A stretch of 64,000 nucleotides of DNA, from contig NZ_AZUN01000001.1 in assembly GCF_000527095.1 (NCBI RefSeq), positions 2,853,501 to 2,917,500 on the forward strand, in the 5' to 3' direction. Of the stretch, positions 26,729 through 33,337 are shown in pieces (the stretch's first letter is position 1; each line of letters starts with the position of its first letter). Source of the DNA: Methylomicrobium lacus LW14 (GTDB taxonomy: Bacteria > Pseudomonadota > Gammaproteobacteria > Methylococcales > Methylomonadaceae). The notes beneath the pieces are model-generated. The model was given only the letters and a program-made list of their open reading frames with translations. It had not been told where the DNA came from and did no database searches. The position numbers and the translations under genes are program-made.

Positions 26729-27307
26729 TTAAGCTACTTCACATAATTGGGTTTGATCCGCGCGGATAAGCGCCGCGACAACGGCTTGGCGCGCTGCCGC
26801 ATGGATGCGTTCATTGACGATGGCATCGCTAAAGCGTGATCCGTCATAGTTCTGTTCGGTGGCGTAGATGCCGGAAGGGACGGTTTGCGCACCGAAGAAG
26901 CCGAATAGCGGCCGCAGTTGATGTTCGATAATCAGGGCATGCTTTTCCCCGCCGCCGGTGGCGCCGAGAATCACCGGCACGTCGTTCAGCGCCTTCACAT
27001 CCAGAAAATCAAACACATGCTTGAATAGGCCGGTATAGGAACCTTTGTAAACCGGTGTGACCGCTACCAGGATGTCGGCCGACCCGATAGAATCCAGCAC
27101 GGCTTTGCCACTATCGCTCAGCTCGCCCGGATGACGGGCTGGACCGAACACCGGGCCCAGATCAGCCAAGCTGTGAGTTATGACTTCAATACAAGCTTGC
27201 GGGTAAGCTTGCTGCTTGATGGCTTCCACGATTTGCTCGGCCAATGCGAGCGTCTTGGACGGCAGCCCTAGATTGCCCGAAACAACCACGACTTTTAATG
27301 TACTCAT
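26729..27307 (-). CDS. msuE: NADPH-dependent FMN reductase, MsuE/SsuE type
   Basis: A 192-residue flavodoxin-fold reductase that supplies FMNH2 to the monooxygenases downstream. KVVVVSGNLGLPSKT is the phosphate-binding loop and VAVTPVYKGSYTGLFKHVFDFLD is the flavin-binding signature of SsuE/MsuE. The ATG at 27307 begins MSTLKVV; an upstream start at 27379 would lie across the sigma-54 promoter and is rejected. It is the first gene of the minus-strand operon. Confidence 0.92.
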   Translation of the reverse strand: MSTLKVVVVSGNLGLPSKTLALAEQIVEAIKQQAYPQACIEVITHSLADLGPVFGPARHPGELSDSGKAVLDSIGSADILVAVTPVYKGSYTGLFKHVFDFLDVKALNDVPVILGATGGGEKHALIIEHQLRPLFGFFGAQTVPSGIYATEQNYDGSRFSDAIVNERIHAAARQAVVAALIRADQTQLCEVA

Positions 27308-27374
27308 GTTGATTGCCTTTGTACGGTTGAAAAATCCCAATGCCTGCAAAGCATGGGTACTGTACTTAAGCTTT

Positions 27375-27390
27375 AGCACCGATTATGCCA
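27375..27390 (-). promoter_or_regulatory. Sigma-54 promoter of the msuE-metY operon
   Basis: Read on the minus strand, TGGCATAATCGGTGCT has GG and GC separated by exactly ten bases, as sigma-54 -24/-12 elements require. The expected transcription start is near 27364, giving a leader of about 57 bases to the msuE ATG. Confidence 0.75.
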
Positions 27391-27466
27391 ACACGTAACC
27401 TATTGTTTTTTAAATGATTGCCGAGAGCCTTATCGATTTGAATGCCGATTTTGCAGCAGCGAATCA

Positions 27467-27496
27467 CAACGATTGCCGCTACAGCGGCAATCGTTG
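27467..27496. promoter_or_regulatory. Perfect 13-bp palindrome between divergent sigma-54 promoters (candidate SfnR site)
   Basis: CAACGATTGCCGC (27467-27479) is the exact reverse complement of GCGGCAATCGTTG (27484-27496), with spacer TACA. It is centred about 75-90 bases upstream of both flanking -24 elements, where an enhancer-binding protein would sit. A related imperfect copy lies upstream of the FadL-like gene's promoter (30103-30120). Confidence 0.65.
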
Positions 27497-27544
27497 CGGG
27501 ACATGCAACCGGCAACCCCAGCGTTAAGGCTGTGCAAGATCATT

Positions 27545-27560
27545 TGGCACAATACCTGCT
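27545..27560 (+). promoter_or_regulatory. Sigma-54 promoter of the amidohydrolase gene
   Basis: TGGCACAATACCTGCT matches the -24/-12 consensus, with TGGCAC and GG-N10-GC spacing. The transcription start would be near 27571, about 62 bases before the ATG at 27633. Confidence 0.8.
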
Positions 27561-27632
27561 GCTTCTGTGGCTTGAACACCAGCCGAAGCGAAGATCGCTT
27601 CAACACATTAGCCAAATCCGAGAATTGACAAG

Positions 27633-28481
27633 ATGTCCAGACCGATAATCGACATGCGCAGCCGACCTGCGTTTCTGCATGATTTTTATGGCGCAACGCC
27701 GGCAACACCCGAATACGAAACCGCCAAATGGCTTAATCGCCGCTTGGGCTCTAAACAGGACGATCACTTTGTCCGCTCGCATACCCTGGATGGGTTTATC
27801 GAGGAAATTCGCGAGGTGGGTATCCGCCATGCGGTCGTCGTCGGCCGCGATACGCCCGACATCACAATCTCCAACGAGACCATCCGGGACATTACCTCGC
27901 CGCACCCGGAACTGATCGGCATCGCCTCGGTAAACCCGCAGGCGCTGGATAGCCGTGCCATCGCCGAAGCCATTGAAAAGGCCGTGAACACACTGGGTTT
28001 GAAGGGAGTTAACATAGAACCCGGATTCGGCGCGCCGCCCATTCAGGCCGATGACCCGTTGCTCTACCCGATTTACGACGCCTGCGAGCAACTGGATGTA
28101 CCGGTGTTTTTAATGTCAGGTCCGACCACGCCGAACCTGGAATATGCCAATCCGGTCGCCGTCGGCAAGGTGGCCAGGGCTTTTTCAGGTTTGCCTATTG
28201 TCTGCTACCACGGTTTTTATCCGTATGTGAACGAAATGATCGGCGTCGCGTTTCGCTATGAAAACGTTTACGTCGTCCCGGACATGTATATTTTTCTGCC
28301 GGGCGGAAGCCTGTATGTGGAAGCGGCCAACGGTTTTATGAAGGAGCAATTGCTGTTTGGCAGCTCGTATCCGTTCCGGGCGATGGGGCAAACGCTCGAT
28401 GACTTTATACGGCTCGGTTTACACGAGGAGGTGCTGGATCGGGTGTTGTATCAAAACGCGAAGCGTTTATTGCGGATTTGA
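27633..28481 (+). CDS. Amidohydrolase family protein (amidohydrolase 2)
   Basis: A 282-residue TIM-barrel metal hydrolase or decarboxylase-like protein. The N-terminal IIDMRSRPAF replaces the usual DxHxH of the family, so at least one metal ligand pair looks altered. GLKGVNIEPGFG, VFLMSGPTTP and the C-terminal EQLLFGSSYPFRAM (in place of the D-x-P motif) follow the amidohydrolase-2 plan. It is transcribed divergently from msuE from its own sigma-54 promoter, hence part of the organosulfur response. The loss of canonical ligands makes ordinary metal catalysis uncertain. Confidence 0.78.
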   Translation: MSRPIIDMRSRPAFLHDFYGATPATPEYETAKWLNRRLGSKQDDHFVRSHTLDGFIEEIREVGIRHAVVVGRDTPDITISNETIRDITSPHPELIGIASVNPQALDSRAIAEAIEKAVNTLGLKGVNIEPGFGAPPIQADDPLLYPIYDACEQLDVPVFLMSGPTTPNLEYANPVAVGKVARAFSGLPIVCYHGFYPYVNEMIGVAFRYENVYVVPDMYIFLPGGSLYVEAANGFMKEQLLFGSSYPFRAMGQTLDDFIRLGLHEEVLDRVLYQNAKRLLRI

Positions 28482-28496
28482 CCGATAGGCCGGATT

Positions 28497-28528
28497 TGCC
28501 GAATAATCCCAGCGCGGATTATTCGGCA
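28497..28528. terminator. Bidirectional hairpin between amidohydrolase and FadL-like genes
   Basis: TGCCGAATAATCC (28497-28509) pairs perfectly with GGATTATTCGGCA (28516-28528) over a six-base loop, in the 55-base gap of two convergent genes. Confidence 0.7.
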
Positions 28529-28536
28529 TCTTTCCG

Positions 28537-29904
28537 TTAAAATTTGAAATTCGCGCCCGCCCCCAACGCCCATTCGCTGGCATTCACATGGTAATCGCCC
28601 AACGCCAGCGTGCTGCGGTCTGCGGTGCCTTCAAAGGCATAGGCCGCAAACGAATCCAGTCTGAACTTGGGTGTAAAGGCGTACCCCACACCGGCGGTGA
28701 CGGTATGCTCCCAAACGACCGGGCCTAAAGTCGTTTGTACGACTTTAATCAAATCATTGCTGTTAAGCACACCGGGAACACTGGTGTCCAAAGGCAGCGT
28801 CCCTACACCTGTAAAGCCGCCCACCGTGCCGTTCGGTTCGTCGCGCAGCAACTTTGAGGCATAACTGTAACCTGAGCGGAATTGCCAGTTGCCGAGGCTA
28901 TATTGGCCACCCAACATGGCCAGGAATTGATCCTTGTAGACATCTTTATACAAAGACGATTTGGACCAGTTTTTCCAGGCGACGTCCGCCTCCAATAACA
29001 AGTTGGGCGTCGCATTGGCCGCGATACCCCAGGTAACCTCCAGCGGTTGTTCGAGCTTGACGTCCTGGTATGCCTGGCTGCCGCCCACGGTGGTCGACAA
29101 GACATTTTGATAGTGGTATTGCAGAGGGGTCTTGATCGAGGCACCCAGCTTCACATCCTGCGTGAGCTGATAGGTTGCGCCCAAGGCGCCGCGAATCGAA
29201 ATATCATGTACGCTGGACGTCGTCCCGCCAAAATCGCCCGACAAGCCGGCGAGCCCCGTCGTATTGCCGGCAGTCCCGAATTGGCCCAAACCGAATCCCA
29301 CCGTTAATGCGGCCCCTAACGACAAATCCGGCGTCACCTCATAAGCCGCCCCCACGTTGGCGCTAAACGACAGTAACTCTACGTCCAACGGCAATGTCGC
29401 CGCGCCGCCGAGCCCGGCGCCACCCAGGCCGAGTCCGGCCCCGGCGTTGATCGGATGGGTGCGATAATCCGCGCCCAAGCCGGAATCCACCCCGACGCCG
29501 GCACCAACCACAAAGCCGGGCAAGACTTCTCCGCTGAGCGCCACATCCGGCGCGATATAATTCTGCGCCAGACTGTGGGATCGGTTGGTGAAGCCGTTAT
29601 TGCTTTGATAATTGTCCACATCCGGCTCGAGGATGGCGGCGCCTAAGCCAAAATTGAAGCCTTTAAACTGAGTCAGAGTGGCCGGATTGCCAAACAACGC
29701 CGCGGAAACTTCTTGCGGCTTGGTATAAGCCGCGCCGGCCATACCGCCGGCAATGGGTTTTGCAGACAAATTCAGGTCAGTGCCGGTATTCAGCGCCAAT
29801 ACGCGAGGCGATGCCGCACTGGCTAGCGCCAATAACATCACCTGATTAAACCGCCATAGATTGATGCGTCTGTCATTTCCGAGAGGAATCGATGCTGTGT
29901 TCAT
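28537..29904 (-). CDS. FadL/OmpP1-type outer-membrane transporter
   Basis: A 455-residue beta-barrel with a signal region (VMLLALASAASPRVLAL) after a charged start. The mature N-terminus (NLSAKPIAGGMAGAAYTKPQEVSAALFGNPA) is the hatch-domain NPA motif of FadL-type channels, and the C-terminus ends in the aromatic GAGANFKF as outer-membrane proteins do. FadL channels take up hydrophobic substrates. The start at 29904 has TGGAG upstream. Control by a sigma-54 promoter links it to the sulfur regulon; its substrate may be a hydrophobic organosulfur compound, which is inference. Confidence 0.85.
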   Translation of the reverse strand: MNTASIPLGNDRRINLWRFNQVMLLALASAASPRVLALNTGTDLNLSAKPIAGGMAGAAYTKPQEVSAALFGNPATLTQFKGFNFGLGAAILEPDVDNYQSNNGFTNRSHSLAQNYIAPDVALSGEVLPGFVVGAGVGVDSGLGADYRTHPINAGAGLGLGGAGLGGAATLPLDVELLSFSANVGAAYEVTPDLSLGAALTVGFGLGQFGTAGNTTGLAGLSGDFGGTTSSVHDISIRGALGATYQLTQDVKLGASIKTPLQYHYQNVLSTTVGGSQAYQDVKLEQPLEVTWGIAANATPNLLLEADVAWKNWSKSSLYKDVYKDQFLAMLGGQYSLGNWQFRSGYSYASKLLRDEPNGTVGGFTGVGTLPLDTSVPGVLNSNDLIKVVQTTLGPVVWEHTVTAGVGYAFTPKFRLDSFAAYAFEGTADRSTLALGDYHVNASEWALGAGANFKF

Positions 29905-30005
29905 TGTTAAACTCCAATAAAATATTTTCAGGTATCGGCCACGTCCGTTTAGCTTGTCCGAATAGGGTTCATAAAGGACAAACACGTTCTGCCTGAAAGC
30001 CTCTA

Positions 30006-30023
30006 TTGCGAGCTTTGTGCCAA
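30006..30023 (-). promoter_or_regulatory. Sigma-54 promoter of the FadL-like gene
   Basis: On the minus strand TTGGCACAAAGCTCGCAA has TGGCAC and the GG-N10-GC spacing. The transcription start would fall near 29996, about 92 bases before the ATG. Confidence 0.8.
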
Positions 30024-30102
30024 ACATAACTCATTGTTTATAAATAACTATTTATAACATCTCGATTATTAATGCCGCGCCAGCAGCAATGCTGTAGAAA
30101 AA

Positions 30103-30120
30103 TTGCCGCTCTTGGCGCAA
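30103..30120. promoter_or_regulatory. Imperfect palindrome upstream of the FadL-like gene (candidate SfnR site)
   Basis: TTGCCGC-TCTT-GGCGCAA is a 5-of-7 inverted repeat with the same four-base spacer and the same left arm as the perfect palindrome at 27467-27496. It lies about 90 bases upstream of the -24 element. Confidence 0.4.
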
Positions 30121-30337
30121 CGCGCCATCCCCTGTCGCGCGGATTCTCCGCTGATACTAGAGAGCAAACAGAGTTGACGCTAGCGATTGCCTGACAAATC
30201 CTTGGGTACCCGTTTTCCTTCAATAGCAAGAGGGCCCTTGCCCGGATCAATCGTCAGCAAAGCTACCCCCAAACCGGTAAAAAAGAGTAAAATACGGGGT
30301 TTTAAACCGCATTCGGCTTTTGCCCCGCGAGTATCCC

Positions 30338-31417
30338 ATGCATACAAAATACAAAACCGACGACCTGAGAATTTGTGAGACGAAGGAAGTCATCGCGCCC
30401 TATCAGGTGCATGATGAAATGCCGATTACCGACGAAGCGGCCGAAACCACCGCGAAAGCGCGTCAGGAAATTCATCACATTCTGACCGGCGAAGACGATC
30501 GGTTGCTGGTGATAGTCGGCCCTTGCTCGATCCATGACCCGGCCGCGGCGATCGATTATGCCAAGCGCTTGAAGGCGGTCAAGGACGAACTGGCGGAAGA
30601 TTTGCAGCTCGTGATGCGGGTCTATTTCGAGAAACCGCGTACGACGGTCGGCTGGAAAGGTCTGATCAACGATCCGGATATCGACTCCAGCTTCAACATC
30701 AACAAAGGCCTGCGCATTGCGCGCCGTTTGCTGCTCGATGTCGCGAATCTCGGCATGCCGGCCGCGACCGAATACCTGGACCTGATTTCGCCGCAATACA
30801 TTTCCGACCTGATTGCCTGGGGCGCGATCGGCGCGCGTACGACCGAAAGCCAGGGCCACCGCGAGCTGGCCTCCGGCGTGTCCTGCCCGATCGGTTTCAA
30901 GAATTCGACCGACGGCACGATCAAGATCGCGATCGATGCGATCGGCGCGGCGATGAGCCCGCATCACTTCCTGTCGATGACCAAGGGCGGGCATTCGGCG
31001 ATTTTCTCGACCACCGGCAACGAAGATGTGCACATTATTTTGCGCGGCGGCAACAACCGGCCGAATTATGACGCGGTCAGCGTCGAACAGGTCGCCGAAG
31101 GCCTGGTCAACGCCAAGCTCAGACCGAACATCATGATCGATTTCAGCCATGCGAACAGCCTGAAGCAATGCCAGCGCCAGCTGATCGTCGGCGAGGATGT
31201 CGCCACTCAAATCGCCGGCGGCGATCACCGCATCATGGGCGTGATGGTCGAAAGCAATCTGGCCGCAGGCAAGCAGGACGTGGTGCCGGGCAAACCCTTG
31301 ACCTATGGCCAAAGCATTACCGACGCCTGCCTCAGTTTCGAGGATACCGTGCCGCTGCTGCACAGCCTGGCGGAAGCCGTGCGCGAGCGCCGGTCGCTGG
31401 ACAGCAAAGGAGCTTAA
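30338..31417 (+). CDS. aroG: 3-deoxy-7-phosphoheptulonate synthase (DAHP synthase, type I)
   Basis: A 359-residue AroFGH-type enzyme for the first step of aromatic amino-acid synthesis (PEP plus erythrose-4-phosphate). VIVGPCSIHDP holds the metal-binding Cys. MRVYFEKPRTTVGWKGLINDP, GARTTESQGHRELASG and DFSHANSLK are also present. Start taken at 30338 (MHTKYKTDD). The paralogue (AroF, G or H by feedback type) cannot be told reliably from sequence by eye. thiSG starts three bases after its stop. Confidence 0.93.
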   Translation: MHTKYKTDDLRICETKEVIAPYQVHDEMPITDEAAETTAKARQEIHHILTGEDDRLLVIVGPCSIHDPAAAIDYAKRLKAVKDELAEDLQLVMRVYFEKPRTTVGWKGLINDPDIDSSFNINKGLRIARRLLLDVANLGMPAATEYLDLISPQYISDLIAWGAIGARTTESQGHRELASGVSCPIGFKNSTDGTIKIAIDAIGAAMSPHHFLSMTKGGHSAIFSTTGNEDVHIILRGGNNRPNYDAVSVEQVAEGLVNAKLRPNIMIDFSHANSLKQCQRQLIVGEDVATQIAGGDHRIMGVMVESNLAAGKQDVVPGKPLTYGQSITDACLSFEDTVPLLHSLAEAVRERRSLDSKGA

Positions 31418-31420
31418 CCG

Positions 31421-32398
31421 ATGAATATTATTGTGAACGGCGCCGCGCGCGAGTGCGCGGAGCACAGCACCGTCGCCGCCTTGATTGCCGCGTTGGAATT
31501 GAACGGCAAGAAAATCGCGGTCGAATTGAACCAGGAAATTCTGCCTTATGATCAATATGGCGAACAGGCATTGAAAGACGGCGACCATATCGAGATCGTA
31601 CATGCGATCGGCGGCGGCCAGGACGACTCTTTTGTGATCGCCGGCAAATCCTACCGCTCGCGCCTGTTGGTCGGCACCGGCAAATACAAGGATCTCGAAG
31701 AAACCCGGCTCGCGACCGAAGCCTCGGGCGCCGAGATCGTGACCGTCGCGATCCGCCGCACCAACATCGGCCAGAATAAGGACGAGCCTAACCTGCTCGA
31801 CGTGATCTCGCCGGACAAATACACGATCCTGCCGAACACCGCCGGCTGCTATAGCGCCGAAGAAGCGGTCCGCACCTGCCGACTGGCCCGGGAGCTCTTG
31901 GGCGGCCATAAACTGGTCAAGCTGGAAGTATTGGCCGATCAGCTGACGCTGTTCCCCGATGTCGCGCAGACCTATATCGCCGCCGAACAGCTGGTCAAGG
32001 AAGGCTTCGAGGTGATGGTTTACACCAATGACGACCCGATCGCCGCGAAACGGCTCGAAGAGATCGGCTGCGTCGCGGTGATGCCTTTGGCCGCGCCGAT
32101 CGGCTCGGGCCTCGGTATTCGGAACCCCTATAACATCCTGACCATCGTCGAAAACGCGAAGGTGCCGATTCTGGTCGATGCGGGCGTCGGCACCGCCTCG
32201 GATGCGGCGATGGCGATGGAACTCGGCTGCGACGGCGTGTTGATGAATACCGCGATTGCGGCCGCGAAAAATCCGGTGCTGATGGCGTCCGCGATGAAAA
32301 AAGGCATCGAGGCCGGGCGCGAAGCGTTTTTGGCCGGACGCATGCCGCGCAAACGCTTCGCTTCCGCGTCTTCGCCGATCGAAGGCTTATTTTTTTAA
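31421..32398 (+). CDS. thiSG: ThiS-ThiG fusion: sulfur carrier and thiazole synthase
   Basis: A 325-residue fusion for the thiazole part of thiamine. Residues 1-66 are ThiS (MNIIVNGAAR... HAIGGG). From about residue 70 (FVIAGKSYRSRLLVGTGKY) to the end is ThiG, with the Schiff-base lysine in LVKLEVL and phosphate loops VDAGVGTASDAA and LMNTAIA. ThiS normally must end in a free Gly-Gly for adenylation by ThiF; here GGG (64-66) is internal, so either the linker is cleaved or the chemistry differs. There is no stop or restart between the halves. Confidence 0.9.
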   Translation: MNIIVNGAARECAEHSTVAALIAALELNGKKIAVELNQEILPYDQYGEQALKDGDHIEIVHAIGGGQDDSFVIAGKSYRSRLLVGTGKYKDLEETRLATEASGAEIVTVAIRRTNIGQNKDEPNLLDVISPDKYTILPNTAGCYSAEEAVRTCRLARELLGGHKLVKLEVLADQLTLFPDVAQTYIAAEQLVKEGFEVMVYTNDDPIAAKRLEEIGCVAVMPLAAPIGSGLGIRNPYNILTIVENAKVPILVDAGVGTASDAAMAMELGCDGVLMNTAIAAAKNPVLMASAMKKGIEAGREAFLAGRMPRKRFASASSPIEGLFF

Positions 32399-32417
32399 GC
32401 CCGCATTTTCGAACGAA

Positions 32418-32489
32418 GCAAGGTACGCTCGACTGCATGGATGCAGGAGGTAGAGCAATGCAGGAGCAATTGCCGAGTGCGTACCTTGC
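32418..32489 (+). repeat. Dispersed palindromic repeat, copy 2 (thiSG-trmB intergenic)
   Basis: The core 32430-32460 is identical to 2486-2516 and CAATTGCCGAG (32467-32477) to 2524-2534. Here the core is enclosed by perfect 11-base inverted arms GCAAGGTACGC (32418-32428) and GCGTACCTTGC (32479-32489). The 72-base unit would fold into one long hairpin in RNA or single-stranded DNA. It ends 62 bases before the trmB start. Confidence 0.8.
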
Positions 32490-32551
32490 CAATACCCCAA
32501 ATATCCGAAACCATCAGAAACGGTACGCACCGCGTATCCTACTATCCGTCC

Positions 32552-33238
32552 ATGTTGTCCGAAATTCAGTTTCCTCGCAAAATCAAAAGTTTCATTCGCC
32601 GCCAGGGGCGCCTGACCGCCGGTCAGCAGCTTGCCCTGGATAACCAGTGGCATGTTTACGGACTCGATCCGAATATCGATTATGATTTTGCCGAGGTCTT
32701 CGGACGTAACGCGCCGCGCTGTATCGAAATCGGTTTCGGCAATGGCGAGAGCCTCGCGAAGATGGCGGCGGCGAATCCGGAAATCGATTATATCGGCATC
32801 GAAGTGCACCGGCCGGGCGTCGGCCACTTGTTGATGCTGCTGGCAGAGAAGAATCTGACCAATGTCAGGATCTATTGCCATGACGCGATCGAGATCCTCG
32901 AAAAACGGGTGCCGGACGACAGTTTAAGCGGCGTACATTTGTTTTTCCCCGACCCCTGGCCGAAGAAAAAACATCACAAAAGACGCATCGTGCAGCCCGG
33001 TTTTACCGAGCTATTGAGCAGAAAACTGAAGACGGGAGGCTATTTTCATGCCGCCAGCGACTGGCAGCACTACGCGGAACAGATGCTGGCGGTGCTATCG
33101 GAACAAAAACGGCTAGCGAATGCCAGCCCCGGCGCCGCCTATTGTCCGCGCCCGGACTACCGGCCGCTGACCAAATTCGAGCAGCGCGGCATCAAATTGG
33201 GTCATGGGGTGTGGGATTTGATTTTCAGGAAACTCTGA
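32552..33238 (+). CDS. trmB: tRNA (guanine-N7-)-methyltransferase
   Basis: A 228-residue SAM-dependent enzyme forming m7G46 in tRNA. EIGFGNGESLAKMA is the SAM loop, EVHRPGVG the next strand, and FFPDPWPKKKHHKRR is the signature of TrmB. The start at 32552 (MLSEIQFPRK) was chosen because upstream reading frame runs through the dispersed repeat. No strong Shine-Dalgarno is visible. Confidence 0.94.
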   Translation: MLSEIQFPRKIKSFIRRQGRLTAGQQLALDNQWHVYGLDPNIDYDFAEVFGRNAPRCIEIGFGNGESLAKMAAANPEIDYIGIEVHRPGVGHLLMLLAEKNLTNVRIYCHDAIEILEKRVPDDSLSGVHLFFPDPWPKKKHHKRRIVQPGFTELLSRKLKTGGYFHAASDWQHYAEQMLAVLSEQKRLANASPGAAYCPRPDYRPLTKFEQRGIKLGHGVWDLIFRKL

Positions 33239-33337
33239 GACTCTCTTCGAAATTCCCTTCGCCTTCCCCGCCCCAGAAGGGGTTAGGGAAAGTCAAACGG
33301 GGCAAACGTCAACAGGCATTACCGCCCGTGCAGACAG

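Noticed and set aside
27441..27500. Reading the 27467-27496 palindrome as a terminator
   Set aside because: It lies upstream of two divergent promoters, has no T-run and no gene reads into it, so an operator is more likely.
30302..31909. 535-codon open frame on the minus strand
   Set aside because: It lies antisense to DAHP synthase and thiSG, both with clear catalytic motifs. High-GC codon usage creates long antisense frames; its product is His/Val/Arg-rich and resembles no protein.
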